Of a stretch of DNA of 64,000 nucleotides, positions 48,259 through 57,516 are shown piece by piece (within the stretch, counting starts at the first letter, position 1; the number at the start of each line of letters is the position of its first letter). This DNA comes from Synechococcus sp. M16CYN (GTDB lineage Bacteria; Cyanobacteriota; Cyanobacteriia; PCC-6307; Cyanobiaceae): NCBI RefSeq assembly GCF_040371545.1, contig NZ_AP029048.1, positions 1,178,001 through 1,242,000 of the forward strand. Reading direction: 5' to 3'. The position numbers were made by a program, and so were the translations under genes. The notes under the pieces are model-generated. The model saw only the letters and a list, made by a program, of their open reading frames with translations. It had not been told where the DNA came from and searched no databases.

Positions 48259-51200
48259 GTGAGGTTCTCAGATGACTGCGCAGCAGTGACACAAGCAAAG
48301 GCTTCCGTCCCCGTCACTGCCTCTCGTTTTCTCGATTACCTCAACGGTCCTCGTCGGCCGGTTTTGGTCTTTGACGGCGCGACGGGGACAAGCCTTCAAA
48401 GTTTAGGTCTCACGTCTGATGATTTTGGAGGTCCTGACCTAGAAGGGTGCAACGAAAATCTAACGATGACTCGGCCGGATGCAGTTCAAGCCGTTCACCG
48501 TCAGTTTCTTGATGTGGGCTGCGATGTAATCGAAACCGATACATTCGGCGCCGCATCCATCGTTCTCGCCGAATACGGCTTGCAAGATCAGGCTTTCGAG
48601 CTTAATCAACGAGCCGCTCAGCTGGCTCGAAAAGTTGCTGATGAATACAGCACCTCTGAAAAACCGCGGTTCGTAGCGGGGTCCATGGGACCAACAACAA
48701 AGTTACCGAGTCTCGGGCAAATCGATTTCGACACGATGCGTAATTGCTTTCAAGAGCAAGCGGAGGGATTGATAGCTGGAGACGTCGATCTAATGATCGT
48801 GGAAACTTGTCAGGATGTGCTGCAGATCAAAGCAGCACTCCAAGGAATTGAGGCAGCTTTCGGGAGTAGTGGTAAACGACGACCCTTGATGGTTTCAGTA
48901 ACCATGGAGACTACCGGAACCATGCTTCTTGGCACTGATATTGCTGCTGTAGTGGCAATCTTAGAGCCTTTCCCCATCGATATCTTGGGCCTGAATTGCG
49001 CTACTGGCCCAGAGCAGATGAAAGAACACATTCGCTATCTTTCTAAATACTCTCCCTTCGCTATTAGTTGTATTCCCAATGCTGGTCTTCCTGAAAATAT
49101 TGGCGGTGTAGCCCACTACCGGCTTACTCCAACTGAACTAAAGATGCAGATGATGCATTTTATCGAAGATCTTGGCGTACAAATTGTTGGAGGGTGTTGT
49201 GGAACGACTCCATCCCACATCAGAGCACTTACCGAGCTGGCCTCAGCACTTAAACCAGCAGATAGATCTGCTCGTGCTTTGGCATCAAATCAGAAAGTGC
49301 GCTCCGCCTTTAATTATGAACCAGCTGCTGCATCAATCTATGGCGTTACTCCCTATTACCAGGACAACTCATTCTTGATCATTGGTGAACGCCTTAATGC
49401 TAGTGGTAGCCGAAAGGTACGTGAACTTCTCGCACAAGAGTGTTGGGATGGTCTCATCTCTATAGCACGTGGTCAAGTTAAAGAAAACGCACATGTTCTT
49501 GACGTTAATGTGGATTATGTTGGTCGCGATGGTGAGCGTGATATGAATAATTTAGTGAGTCGCCTGGTAAACAATGTAGATTTGCCATTAATGCTCGACT
49601 CTACTGAATGGCAGAAAATGGAAGCTGGCTTAAAAGTGGCAGGTGGTAAATGTATCTTGAATTCGACTAATTACGAAGATGGGGACGAACGTTTTTTCAA
49701 GGTGCTTGAACTGGCACGTAGTTATGGAGCTGGCGTTGTTATTGGCACTATTGATGAAGACGGTATGGCGCGAACGGCTGAAAAGAAATTCTCAATTGCT
49801 CAACGCGCTTATCGAGACACTCTCGAATTTGGAATTCCTGCCTATGAAATCTTTTACGATCCTCTTGCACTTCCAATATCTACTGGAATCGAAGAAGATC
49901 GATTGAACGGCAAAGCCACAGTAGACTCAATTCGGATGATACGTGAAGGCCTGCCTGGTGTTCACATTATTCTTGGTATTAGCAATGTGAGCTTTGGCTT
50001 ATCACCCGCAATACGCATCACTCTCAACTCAGTTTTCCTTCATGATTGCTGTGAAGCAGGGATGGATGCAGCAATTGTGAGTCCAGCAAAAATTCTTCCC
50101 TTGATTAAAGTCAGCGAAAAACATCAGCAGGTTTGTCGTGACTTGATCAATGATAAACGATGTTTTGAGAATGGAATTTGTGTTTATGATCCACTTATAG
50201 AGCTAACCAAATTGTTTGAGGGAGTCACCACGCAACAAACGCGTGCTTCGGACATTTTTCTCATTGATCTTCCAATTGATAAGCGTCTTAAACAACACAT
50301 TATTGATGGTGAACGCATCGGCCTTGAGCTCGCTCTTGATGAGGCAATGAATAATTATGCACCCCTCTATATTGTCAATTCATTCCTTTTAGATGGAATG
50401 AGAGTTGTTGGAGAACTATTTGGAAGTGGTAAAATGCAGCTTCCATTTGTGTTGCAAAGCGCTGAAGCCATGAAGTCGGCTGTAGCTTATCTAGAACCTT
50501 ATATGGAGATGACTAAAGGAAAAAGCAACAATAAGGGAAAATTTTTAATTGCTACTGTAAAAGGCGATGTTCATGACATTGGTAAAAATTTAGTTGATAT
50601 TATTCTTACAAACAATGGATATGAAGTAGTTAATCTTGGTATTAAGCAGAGCTGTGAAGCAATTGTCGAAGCTCAAAAAGAACATCAGGCTGATTGTATC
50701 GCTATGAGCGGTCTCCTTGTGAAGTCCACGGCATTTATGAAAGATAACCTAGAGGCCTTTAATGAAGCAGGGATCAATGTCCCTGTAATTCTCGGTGGTG
50801 CAGCTTTAACACCACGTTTTGTTCAAAGAGATTGCCGTGAGGTTTATAATGGAAAAGTTATATATGGTCGAGATGCCTTCACCGATCTGCGTTTTATGGA
50901 CGCACTCATGGAAGCTAAACAAAAAGATAACTGGAGTAACACCATTGGCTTTCTTAAAGATGCACCGTTAGGGATAGGATTCGACGAGTTATCAGGGCAT
51001 GATGTCAGCCATTCTGTAACCACGTCATTCGCTTTAGTTAATTCAGAAACGCCCAATCTACAGGAGTCCGTCTCAACAAAGTGTTCAGAAGTAGTTTTTC
51101 CAGAGCCCATACTCGTAGCACCTTTCCTTGGGTCAGCTGTCCTGAATACAATGGATCTTGATTTAAAAGAAGTGTTTGCTTACTTGGATCGCAATGCCTT

Positions 51201-51915
51201 ATTTGCCGGTCAGTGGCAATTCCGTAAGACCAAACAACAAAGTCGAGATGAGTACAAAATCATGTTGGCTGATAAGGCTGAACCCGTTCTTGATTATTGG
51301 ATTAATCGTTGCCTCAAAGAATCTCTATTGGCTCCTGGAGTCGTCTACGGATATTTTCCTGTGGGGCGTGACGGGAATTCTTTAAGGGTTTTTGCGGCTG
51401 ACGGCGTGACCGAACTAGGGCGCTTTAACCTACCGCGTCAACGTTCCGGCAATCACTATTGCATTGCCGATTTCTTCAGGGATTTATCTCCTGAAGGCAC
51501 GCCTAAAGATGTGCTACCAATGCAGGCTGTTACGATGGGAGAAAAGGCCAGCATCGTGGCTGAAGAGCTGTTTCGAAGTGATCAATACAGTGATTATTTA
51601 TACTTCCATGGCTTAGCTGTTCAGATGGCCGAGGCCTTGGCGGAGTGGACTCATGCTCGCATTCGGCGCGAACTCGGTTTTCCCGACCCTGCGTCTATGC
51701 CTTTGTGTGATGTTTTGGCACAGCGCTATCGAGGAAGCCGCTACTCCTTTGGATATCCAGCATGTCCGAATATCTCTGACTCTCGTCAACAATTGCGTTG
51801 GCTTGGTGCCGATCGGATTGGTTTAAGCATGGATGCAAGCGATCAGTTGTCTCCAGAGCAGAGTACGACGGCACTTGTGACTTTGCACAGCAAAGCTCAC
51901 TATTTCAGTGCCTGA
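48259..51915 (+). CDS. metH: Methionine synthase, cobalamin-dependent
   Basis: The 1218-residue B12-dependent enzyme that methylates homocysteine. Homocysteine domain 30-350 with zinc ligands in 'GLNCATGP' and '[11 protein letters not shown]' (near 313); pterin-binding domain about 365-650; B12 domain with '[12 protein letters not shown]' (DxHxxG, near 770); C-terminal reactivation (AdoMet) domain to the end ('[20 protein letters not shown]'). Start is GTG at 48259. The central part (about 49300-51100) is clearly richer in A+T than both ends. Confidence 0.97.
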   Translation: MRFSDDCAAVTQAKASVPVTASRFLDYLNGPRRPVLVFDGATGTSLQSLGLTSDDFGGPDLEGCNENLTMTRPDAVQAVHRQFLDVGCDVIETDTFGAASIVLAEYGLQDQAFELNQRAAQLARKVADEYSTSEKPRFVAGSMGPTTKLPSLGQIDFDTMRNCFQEQAEGLIAGDVDLMIVETCQDVLQIKAALQGIEAAFGSSGKRRPLMVSVTMETTGTMLLGTDIAAVVAILEPFPIDILGLNCATGPEQMKEHIRYLSKYSPFAISCIPNAGLPENIGGVAHYRLTPTELKMQMMHFIEDLGVQIVGGCCGTTPSHIRALTELASALKPADRSARALASNQKVRSAFNYEPAAASIYGVTPYYQDNSFLIIGERLNASGSRKVRELLAQECWDGLISIARGQVKENAHVLDVNVDYVGRDGERDMNNLVSRLVNNVDLPLMLDSTEWQKMEAGLKVAGGKCILNSTNYEDGDERFFKVLELARSYGAGVVIGTIDEDGMARTAEKKFSIAQRAYRDTLEFGIPAYEIFYDPLALPISTGIEEDRLNGKATVDSIRMIREGLPGVHIILGISNVSFGLSPAIRITLNSVFLHDCCEAGMDAAIVSPAKILPLIKVSEKHQQVCRDLINDKRCFENGICVYDPLIELTKLFEGVTTQQTRASDIFLIDLPIDKRLKQHIIDGERIGLELALDEAMNNYAPLYIVNSFLLDGMRVVGELFGSGKMQLPFVLQSAEAMKSAVAYLEPYMEMTKGKSNNKGKFLIATVKGDVHDIGKNLVDIILTNNGYEVVNLGIKQSCEAIVEAQKEHQADCIAMSGLLVKSTAFMKDNLEAFNEAGINVPVILGGAALTPRFVQRDCREVYNGKVIYGRDAFTDLRFMDALMEAKQKDNWSNTIGFLKDAPLGIGFDELSGHDVSHSVTTSFALVNSETPNLQESVSTKCSEVVFPEPILVAPFLGSAVLNTMDLDLKEVFAYLDRNALFAGQWQFRKTKQQSRDEYKIMLADKAEPVLDYWINRCLKESLLAPGVVYGYFPVGRDGNSLRVFAADGVTELGRFNLPRQRSGNHYCIADFFRDLSPEGTPKDVLPMQAVTMGEKASIVAEELFRSDQYSDYLYFHGLAVQMAEALAEWTHARIRRELGFPDPASMPLCDVLAQRYRGSRYSFGYPACPNISDSRQQLRWLGADRIGLSMDASDQLSPEQSTTALVTLHSKAHYFSA

Positions 51916-52177
51916 GTTCTAGTTTCCCTCAAATAGCCTGAATAGACGTTCAAGAGTAACCAAAGAATTACAGACAGGATTGGACGGGGTGCGATTTTCA
52001 AAGCTGGGCCGAAGAGCTCTTCTACAACAAGGCGATTATCTTGAAATACCAGCCCAATTTATCAATCAGTAGCAGGGTGCTTAAGTCGATGCAAAACCGG
52101 TATAAAACAAAGCCAAGCATTCCAATCAAGCTAACCTGAGTGAGCGACTGATCTAAATCAGCTGAGATAGCCTTCAT
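51900..52177 (-). pseudogene. Small membrane protein gene with one-base frameshift (92 residues if repaired)
   Basis: ATG at 52177 opens MKAISADLDQSLTQVSLIGM and LGFVLYRFCIDLSTLLLIDK; in that frame a TAG follows at 52024. The neighbouring frame from about 52060 continues with IGLVFQDNRLVVEELFGPAL, KIAPRPILSVILWLLLNVYS and [12 protein letters not shown], ending TAG at 51902-51900. Joining them needs a single missing base near the AAATTGGG sequence. The repaired protein has two hydrophobic segments. It ends inside metH by 16 bases, like other convergent pairs here. I recognise no family. Confidence 0.55.
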
Positions 52178-52240
52178 GAGGAGAAGACTATCTCCTTTTA
52201 CAACTGGCAGAAGTCAGATGATGAAGACGATCTGGAACTT

Positions 52241-52471
52241 TCAGCCTTGACAGAGTTTCTCCATAGTTTCAATCACTTCCTGTTGAAAGGCTTCCAAAGC
52301 GTTGGATTCACTCAGGTCGATCCCTTCTCCCGCCGCATTCTGCGCGAGGTCTTGAAAGTGAAATGCACCTTCTCCGTTGGCTAGGAACTCAATTGCCGAG
52401 CTTTCGCCACTCTCGCGAAAGGCGTTGCAGAGCACCAGAAAAGCGGCATCTTCAGTAAACTCCCAATCCAT
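52241..52471 (-). CDS. Small acidic hypothetical protein
   Basis: A 76-residue soluble protein ('MDWEFTEDAAFLVLCNAF', 'SSAIEFLANGEGAFHFQDLA', 'VIETMEKLCQG') with acidic composition and predicted helices. It looks like a true gene by composition. No recognised domain. It lies between metH and the DUF2237 gene, on the opposite strand. Confidence 0.65.
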   Translation of the reverse strand: MDWEFTEDAAFLVLCNAFRESGESSAIEFLANGEGAFHFQDLAQNAAGEGIDLSESNALEAFQQEVIETMEKLCQG

Positions 52472-52600
52472 CGAGTGGACATAACTTAGTGACCTCTAAC
52501 GCCTGCCCCTAGGGGTTCGTCAACTACCTGTCGTCAAAATGTGCCACTCCTTTGTCAAACTTCCGCTGTCGTTTCCCCTTAGTGTTTACCAACCGGCCCT

Positions 52601-52978
52601 GTGTATCCAGTGACTTTGAATGTTCTCGGTGCTCCTTTGCTGATCTGCGGATGTGATCCAAAAACTGGGTGGTTTCGTAATGGTCTTTGTCAAACCGATC
52701 CTTCCGATCGAGGCCAACACAGCATCTGCTGTGTCATGACGGAATCGTTTCTTCGCTACAGTAAGGCTCAGGGTAATGACCTCTCTACTCCGGTGCCGGC
52801 TTTCCAGTTCTCTGGTCTTCGCCCAGGTGATCACTGGTGCGTCTGTGCATCGCGATGGAAGCAGGCTTACGACGATGGAGTAGCTCCATCTGTCCGATTG
52901 GAGGCAACAGAGGAGACAGCTTTGTCGGTAGTCACTTTAAAGCAGCTCAAGGAACATGCTCACCAGTCGATCGGTTGA
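52601..52978 (+). CDS. DUF2237 family protein
   Basis: A roughly 120-residue soluble protein of a widespread uncharacterised family: 'NVLGAPLLICGCDPKTGWFR', 'GQHSICCVMTESFLRYSKAQ', 'GNDLSTPVPAFQFSGLRPGD', 'VAPSVRLEATEETAL', conserved throughout. Cysteines are in conserved places. The start is GTG, at 52601 or 52610. It overlaps the convergent SDR gene by 19 bases. Confidence 0.85.
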   Translation: MYPVTLNVLGAPLLICGCDPKTGWFRNGLCQTDPSDRGQHSICCVMTESFLRYSKAQGNDLSTPVPAFQFSGLRPGDHWCVCASRWKQAYDDGVAPSVRLEATEETALSVVTLKQLKEHAHQSIG

Positions 52979-53703
52979 CCATCCCAAGCCAGAAATGCAC
53001 CGCTTTGTTCAGGGGTCTGGGTAAGCAGCACTGTGAGGAGCCGATCCGCTGCCTGATCAGTGGTGAAAAGCTGTTCAGATGGAACAAAGGCCTGAAATGG
53101 TCTGGATAGATCAGTATCAGTGGTACCAGGATGAAGGAGTGTCACCGTGGCCTTAGGCCAACGCCTTGACCATTCGATACTCAGACATTTTAGCAACTGA
53201 TTCTGAGCAGCTTTAGCGGCCCGATAGGAGTACCAACCACCACTGCAGTTATCTCCAATACTTCCGACCCGAGCGCTCAGGCTCGCAAAGTGGAACGGTT
53301 GATCGGACCGTATTAAGGGCTCAATGGCTCGTGCCAAAAGCACAGGAGCGGCTGAATTAATAGAGAATTGCTTCATCAGCTGGCGTCGTTCAACTTGTCT
53401 TAGACGTTTTTCGGGTTGTAACTCTGGACCATGAAGACGCCCACTACAATTGATGACTAAACGCAGAGGCTGGCTTAACTTTAAAAGAGTGGTGCTGAGA
53501 TTCTCAAGATCATCATCTGATTCCAAATCAAGCCGAAGGTCGTGTTCGGGACGCCCACGTCGACTGGTAGTTAAGACGGTGAGTAATGGGCAACGCTGTC
53601 GAAGTACAGATGCAAAAGCAGTACCGATGCCACCGGCACCGCAGACCAAAGCAATCCCTCTCCATGTGTTCAGATTTTGAGTTGCCATAACTAGTCGCTT
53701 CAT
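52960..53703 (-). CDS. Short-chain dehydrogenase/reductase (SDR)
   Basis: A 247-residue Rossmann-fold enzyme. The NAD(P)-binding glycine motif is 'VCGAGGIGTAFAS'; the active site Ser lies in 'HFASLSARVGSIG' and Tyr-Lys in 'WYSYRAAKAAQNQLL' (YxxxK). 'INCSGRLHG' replaces the more usual NNAG. Substrate unknown; the CsgA-like subgroup is likely. The ATG at 53703 overlaps the stop of a 28-codon gene by four bases (ATGA), so translation is coupled. An alternative start is ATG at 53688. Confidence 0.85.
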   Translation of the reverse strand: MKRLVMATQNLNTWRGIALVCGAGGIGTAFASVLRQRCPLLTVLTTSRRGRPEHDLRLDLESDDDLENLSTTLLKLSQPLRLVINCSGRLHGPELQPEKRLRQVERRQLMKQFSINSAAPVLLARAIEPLIRSDQPFHFASLSARVGSIGDNCSGGWYSYRAAKAAQNQLLKCLSIEWSRRWPKATVTLLHPGTTDTDLSRPFQAFVPSEQLFTTDQAADRLLTVLLTQTPEQSGAFLAWDGQPIDW

Positions 53704-53786
53704 GATCCTTGTCGCCTAAAGAATTGCCGGAATGACTGAAAGCCAATATGGTATGTGTCGGCAATTGTGTATAGGTAGGTTTTCAT
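53700..53786 (-). CDS. 28-residue ORF translationally coupled to SDR gene
   Basis: ATG at 53786 with a strong ribosome-binding region (GAGGAGGGA) upstream; reads MKTYLYTIADTYHIGFQSFR, then QFFRRQGS, with TGA overlapping the SDR ATG by four bases. Aromatic-rich and basic. It may be a real microprotein or a leader whose translation drives SDR expression. I do not recognise it. Confidence 0.45.
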   Translation of the reverse strand: MKTYLYTIADTYHIGFQSFRQFFRRQGS

Positions 53787-53966
53787 TGAGGCTTCTTCCC
53801 TCCTCGGTAATGTAGTGATCGGATCGGTGCGAGCTTGATGGGAACGGCGTGACGTCAAGTTGAGGATCAAGAATGCAGCCTATCTTTTGAACTTTCTTAA
53901 TGGGAGCTTAATTTCTCTTACTGCTACCATCCCTCAAGTTAGTTAATTCTGAGGTGATGTCGACTA

Positions 53967-54113
53967 TCAATCGAAGTAGAGCCGGTTAATCGAACTTATC
54001 CGCCGATCCAGAGCGATTATTACCTGTAATCCTTCGGATGGCACATTGATTTGCTGCGATAGTTGATACGCAGGACGACGACGAGATGAGCATAACCCAG
54101 CAACCTTAATCAT
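53967..54113 (-). CDS. Small ORF, 48 residues
   Basis: ATG at 54113 to TGA at 53969. Reads MIKVAGLCSSRRRPAYQLSQ, QINVPSEGLQVIIALDRRIS, then SINRLYFD. An AAGG sits about 12 bases before the start. The amino-acid make-up is protein-like. No recognised family; it may be a fragment of a longer gene. Confidence 0.4.
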   Translation of the reverse strand: MIKVAGLCSSRRRPAYQLSQQINVPSEGLQVIIALDRRISSINRLYFD

Positions 54114-54287
54114 ACGAATAAAGCCTTATACAGAAGAAGAGAGATGTATTTGTAATTCAATGCCGAGATGCTTGACTCATGCTGAATGGCATTAGTCAAG
54201 CAAGGCACGTAACTAAATACCCGCGAACCCTACAACGTTTACACAGCTAGCATCAAGTTATGAGCCACTGCGGCAAGCTTTTCAACT

Positions 54288-54503
54288 TTGGTTGGCCCGA
54301 ACCTACAAGTATTAAGGTTGTTATCTGATCGACACAATAGACAGCTGGCCTTTCTGACCGACTGTCACATTCAAGTCCGTCATGAATTACAGCGCATTGA
54401 GACACGCAAAGCTGAAAATGTATCGCAGGAAGGGCTGCGTGCCGCTAACCAAGTCGTGGCCAGCATCGAGACTGATTATCATTCGGGTGAGAGCATGGAC
54501 TGA
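54288..54503 (+). CDS. Possible small helical protein
   Basis: About 71 codons, start uncertain (TTG 54288). The core 'LLSDRHNRQLAFLTDCHIQV' and 'ANQVVASIETDYHSGESMD' is polar and helix-like and more protein-like than the opposite-strand frames. It lies just before the ATP adenylyltransferase gene. Unknown function. Confidence 0.3.
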   Translation: MVGPNLQVLRLLSDRHNRQLAFLTDCHIQVRHELQRIETRKAENVSQEGLRAANQVVASIETDYHSGESMD

Positions 54504-54596
54504 CAAGAAACGTAACAACTGGGCTCCTTTGGCATTGTTTTGGATGGGATTCTCAGAGTGTTTACCGGAGAGCATTCATCGTTTAAATTCAGCGTG

Positions 54597-55445
54597 ATGG
54601 GCAGTGATCGGCTGCTGGAAAAGGCTTTGGTTGTAACGGAACGTGCTTTGCGATGTGAAGCGCTCGTTCCTTTACAAACAACTCTAAAAATGCTGCTGGG
54701 TAACGATGATACAATGTTTGAACTGCGTCACCTACCTGGGGCTACGCCGAAGCATTTGCGCGTAGCCGGACCAAAACCCAATCCTTTCCGACCCTGGGAC
54801 CAACGTCTTGAGGTGGAACAAATCGGACCAGACCACGTATTGATTCTGAACAAGTTTCCGGTTCAGATCGGCCATATGCTTTTAATCACACGCCAGTGGG
54901 CCTCCCAAAGCGGCTGGCTCAACAAGAATGACTGGTCAGCTCTGGCATCTGTGGATCGGGACACGACAGGGCTTTGGTTTTTTAATAGCGGTCCCAACGC
55001 TGGAGCGAGTCAACCCCATCGACATTTTCAACTACTTCCTAGGTCCGAGGGGGAATCCAACTGCCCTCGTGAACACTGGTTCCTCAACTTTAATCGAGAT
55101 AACGCTCGAATTTGTTTTGGTCCCCTGCGTCAGGCCGTACGAGTCCAAAATCTCGAAGAGCCCATAGAAGATAATTTGTTATGCAAAACGTATCTTAAGC
55201 TTTGTGAGGATCTTAATCTTGGTTCACCAGATCGAGATGAATGTCCGACAGCCGCTTACAACCTCTTGCTAACACGATCTTGGATGGCTGTAATTCGCCG
55301 AGGCAGGGAGGGTGTCCACGGCTTTAGTGTGAATGCATTGGGCTTCGCCGGTTGCTTATTAAGCACTCAAAGTGCTGATTTGACTTGGTTGAATGAATCA
55401 GGCCCAGATGCACTACTTCGTGCTGTAATCCTTCCAAAAGACTAA
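54597..55445 (+). CDS. ATP adenylyltransferase (Ap4A phosphorylase) family protein
   Basis: A 282-residue enzyme of the HIT superfamily, expected to cleave diadenosine tetraphosphate. The catalytic triad 'SQPHRHFQLLP' (HxHxQ, near 139-145) is complete; 'HVLILNKFPVQIGHMLLITR' (substrate entry) and 'NLLLTRSWMAVIRRGREG' follow as in the family. The ATG at 54597 fits the typical start (MGSDRLLEKA); the frame also opens at 54540. Confidence 0.88.
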   Translation: MGSDRLLEKALVVTERALRCEALVPLQTTLKMLLGNDDTMFELRHLPGATPKHLRVAGPKPNPFRPWDQRLEVEQIGPDHVLILNKFPVQIGHMLLITRQWASQSGWLNKNDWSALASVDRDTTGLWFFNSGPNAGASQPHRHFQLLPRSEGESNCPREHWFLNFNRDNARICFGPLRQAVRVQNLEEPIEDNLLCKTYLKLCEDLNLGSPDRDECPTAAYNLLLTRSWMAVIRRGREGVHGFSVNALGFAGCLLSTQSADLTWLNESGPDALLRAVILPKD

Positions 55446-56036
55446 TCTGGTCGATTCTATAAAGACACTAATACAACGACTGCTAAATTAGAGTTAGCAC
55501 ACCCAAAGACGATAGAGTGTCGATATTTAGACTGAAATATTTCGCTTGCGCAAGACTAAATTTTAACTATATGACCATCCATTTAATTAGCATTTTTCCT
55601 CTTAAACTATCCTACGGCAGTGTACTAAGCCTAAGCCAAGTGCATATGAGCTGATAAACGACTTAAATAAGGTAAAATATCTCAAATTATTACTTTCATT
55701 TACTATGAAAATTCAAAAGGTATGTCATTATCGATTGTCACCAAGTTCCTAGGCAATATTTCGTATTGTCTGTGAAATCAAGTAAGCTTCACAAGTCTGA
55801 CTTTGCCAGTGGATAGAAAAACAGAATTTACACTTACATAATCGAATAAAACTGCTCTACAGACACATATCAGCGTGTAGTAAACTGATACAGAGGACAA
55901 TCAGGATAAATTAAAGTTCAACACAAAATTGGGTTTGCAATAGCTAAACAAACGTTTAGTGTACCAATTATGACTGTTCGACTCTGCATCAAACAAACAC
56001 TATTAGTACATCTAGTCAAAGACATCACGAGGAATT
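55446..56036. other. AT-rich spacer
   Basis: About 590 bases between the adenylyltransferase gene and the next small minus-strand gene. Moderately AT-rich, with no open frame of note, tRNA or strong hairpin found. Confidence 0.45.
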
Positions 56037-56177
56037 TTAGTCGGGCTGATGTGACTCGCGGTTGATTTGCTGTTCTAACATATCAATAGCAGCATTCAGA
56101 GCAGCGAGTTGCCGCTCAACTCCGTCGCGCCATATCGAAAGCATGGCATGTTTGCGCTGTTGATACTGACGCTTCAT
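56037..56177 (-). CDS. Small conserved-looking hypothetical protein (46 residues)
   Basis: ATG 56177 gives MKRQYQQRKHAMLSIWRDGV, ERQLAALNAAIDMLEQQINR, ESHQPD. The frame stays open to 56279 but those 34 extra residues are unlike the rest. The helical Arg/Gln/Leu pattern suggests a coiled-coil microprotein. Composition is protein-like and well above local AT background. Confidence 0.55.
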   Translation of the reverse strand: MKRQYQQRKHAMLSIWRDGVERQLAALNAAIDMLEQQINRESHQPD

Positions 56178-57333
56178 GCTCGAAGGATCTGATGAAGTGT
56201 TGCAGCAGAAGGGAGGAAGCACGAGTTGAACTGTCTTTAACAAATACTGACTAATTTTTAGCGCTGACGTGAGCCTCAAGCTATCGAATCGAACCTAATT
56301 GCGGACTTATCGTTGGAATTTCAAGCAAATGAGATAGATATCACCGTTAACTTTTTCATGAATCTCATATAAGTCTCAATATTTGTCAAGATGTATACTT
56401 TGCTTACGACAACAAATATTTTAGTTTTTTCAACAGCATCAACGCGGTTGGCTCCTGTAATAGAGCAACATATGTAGATGCCGGTAACACGTTTAATAAT
56501 ATTTTGCTCTTTATTATAATCAGTTAAGAATTATCACGATATCAGCAGATCTTAATTTAGTGGTGTACCTAAATTTATTATAAGTTCTTAATAAAACTAA
56601 AAATTAATAGATACAAGTACAATGGCCTCAAGGCTAAATTCTTGTTATCTTGTAATTGACTTCCAGCGAATACAATATAGATTTATTAATTAATAATAAT
56701 GCTTAACTAAGCCTAAGAATTATGATAAGCTCTTTCAAGCTAGACCAGTAGTCGATTGGTTTACCAAAACTAAGACAAGAATCTTAACGAAGAGTCATGA
56801 TTAGCGGTCATTAAATGTAAATATTTATGCTAATATAGTTAAAATAATTAAAATTTATTTCTAAATGTAGAAAAATTGTATAAATTTTAAGTAGAAAGAA
56901 ACTATAATGCGGAACAAAAATTAGACAAAGTTGCTTTACACTATTAAACATACTTATCTTGGACGGATAACTAAAAGTTTGAAGAAGCAATATTAAAATA
57001 ATTCTTACGATATTTAGCATAAAATTAGTTACCTATTAAATTTTCCTAAAGTTTTACTTATAGACAGAAACATTAGTCATCTAGGTGCTTTAATCAAATA
57101 GCTTATTTGTAAAGTAGATCTCATACGAAAAAACTCAGATTCAGTATTATGATTGAACAAACTAATTAAAAGATTTTAACTTACGAAAGTTCACTATTAG
57201 CAATATTCATATTTTAGTAAGCATTTAATTAGTAATTATAGATAATTTTAAACATATACTTATAGTGAGTCGATACTCTCAGCTTTATTTTACTCTAATT
57301 TATATTTAAATTTTAACTGGTTAAATACATAAC
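56178..57333. other. AT-rich gene-poor stretch
   Basis: About 1.15 kb. One short frame at 56391-56477 stands out by composition and is listed separately. The 69-codon minus frame at 56811-57020 is Ile/Leu/Phe low-complexity and is probably chance. No RNA genes or repeats found. Confidence 0.5.
56391..56477 (+). CDS. Possible 28-residue peptide gene
   Basis: ATG at 56391, TAG at 56475-56477; reads MYTLLTTTNILVFSTASTRL, then APVIEQHM. The segment has markedly higher GC than the AT-rich DNA around it, which hints at coding. The ribosome site is weak. It could be a tiny membrane or leader peptide, or a fragment. Confidence 0.3.
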   Translation: MYTLLTTTNILVFSTASTRLAPVIEQHM

Positions 57334-57516
57334 CTAGAAAAATATTTTCCCTGAAATCCAGGCTTCAAATGGTGCTCTTGCGCTTTCAATTATCGCTAAA
57401 TAGCATGTGGTAAATACCCCAACTAAAGTTATTCCAACTCCAGTAATAACTAAAATCTGATAAAACTTTTGAGTAGCTGTTGCTTCAGAATCGAGGAAAA
57501 AACGACGACGAGTCAT
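57334..57516 (-). CDS. Single-pass small membrane protein (60 residues)
   Basis: ATG at 57516 with AGGAG seven bases upstream, a clear ribosome site. N-terminus 'MTRRRFFLDSEATATQKFYQ' is basic, then one membrane helix (about 20-44, 'ILVITGVGITLVGVFTTCYL'), then a short tail. Topology with positive N-terminus suggests it is inside-facing. Composition and site support a real gene surrounded by AT-rich DNA. Function unknown. Confidence 0.65.
   Translation of the reverse strand: MTRRRFFLDSEATATQKFYQILVITGVGITLVGVFTTCYLAIIESARAPFEAWISGKIFF

Noticed and set aside
56811-57020. 69-codon minus-strand frame in AT-rich DNA
   Set aside because: Composition is Ile/Leu/Phe/Asn only, expected by chance from such AT content.
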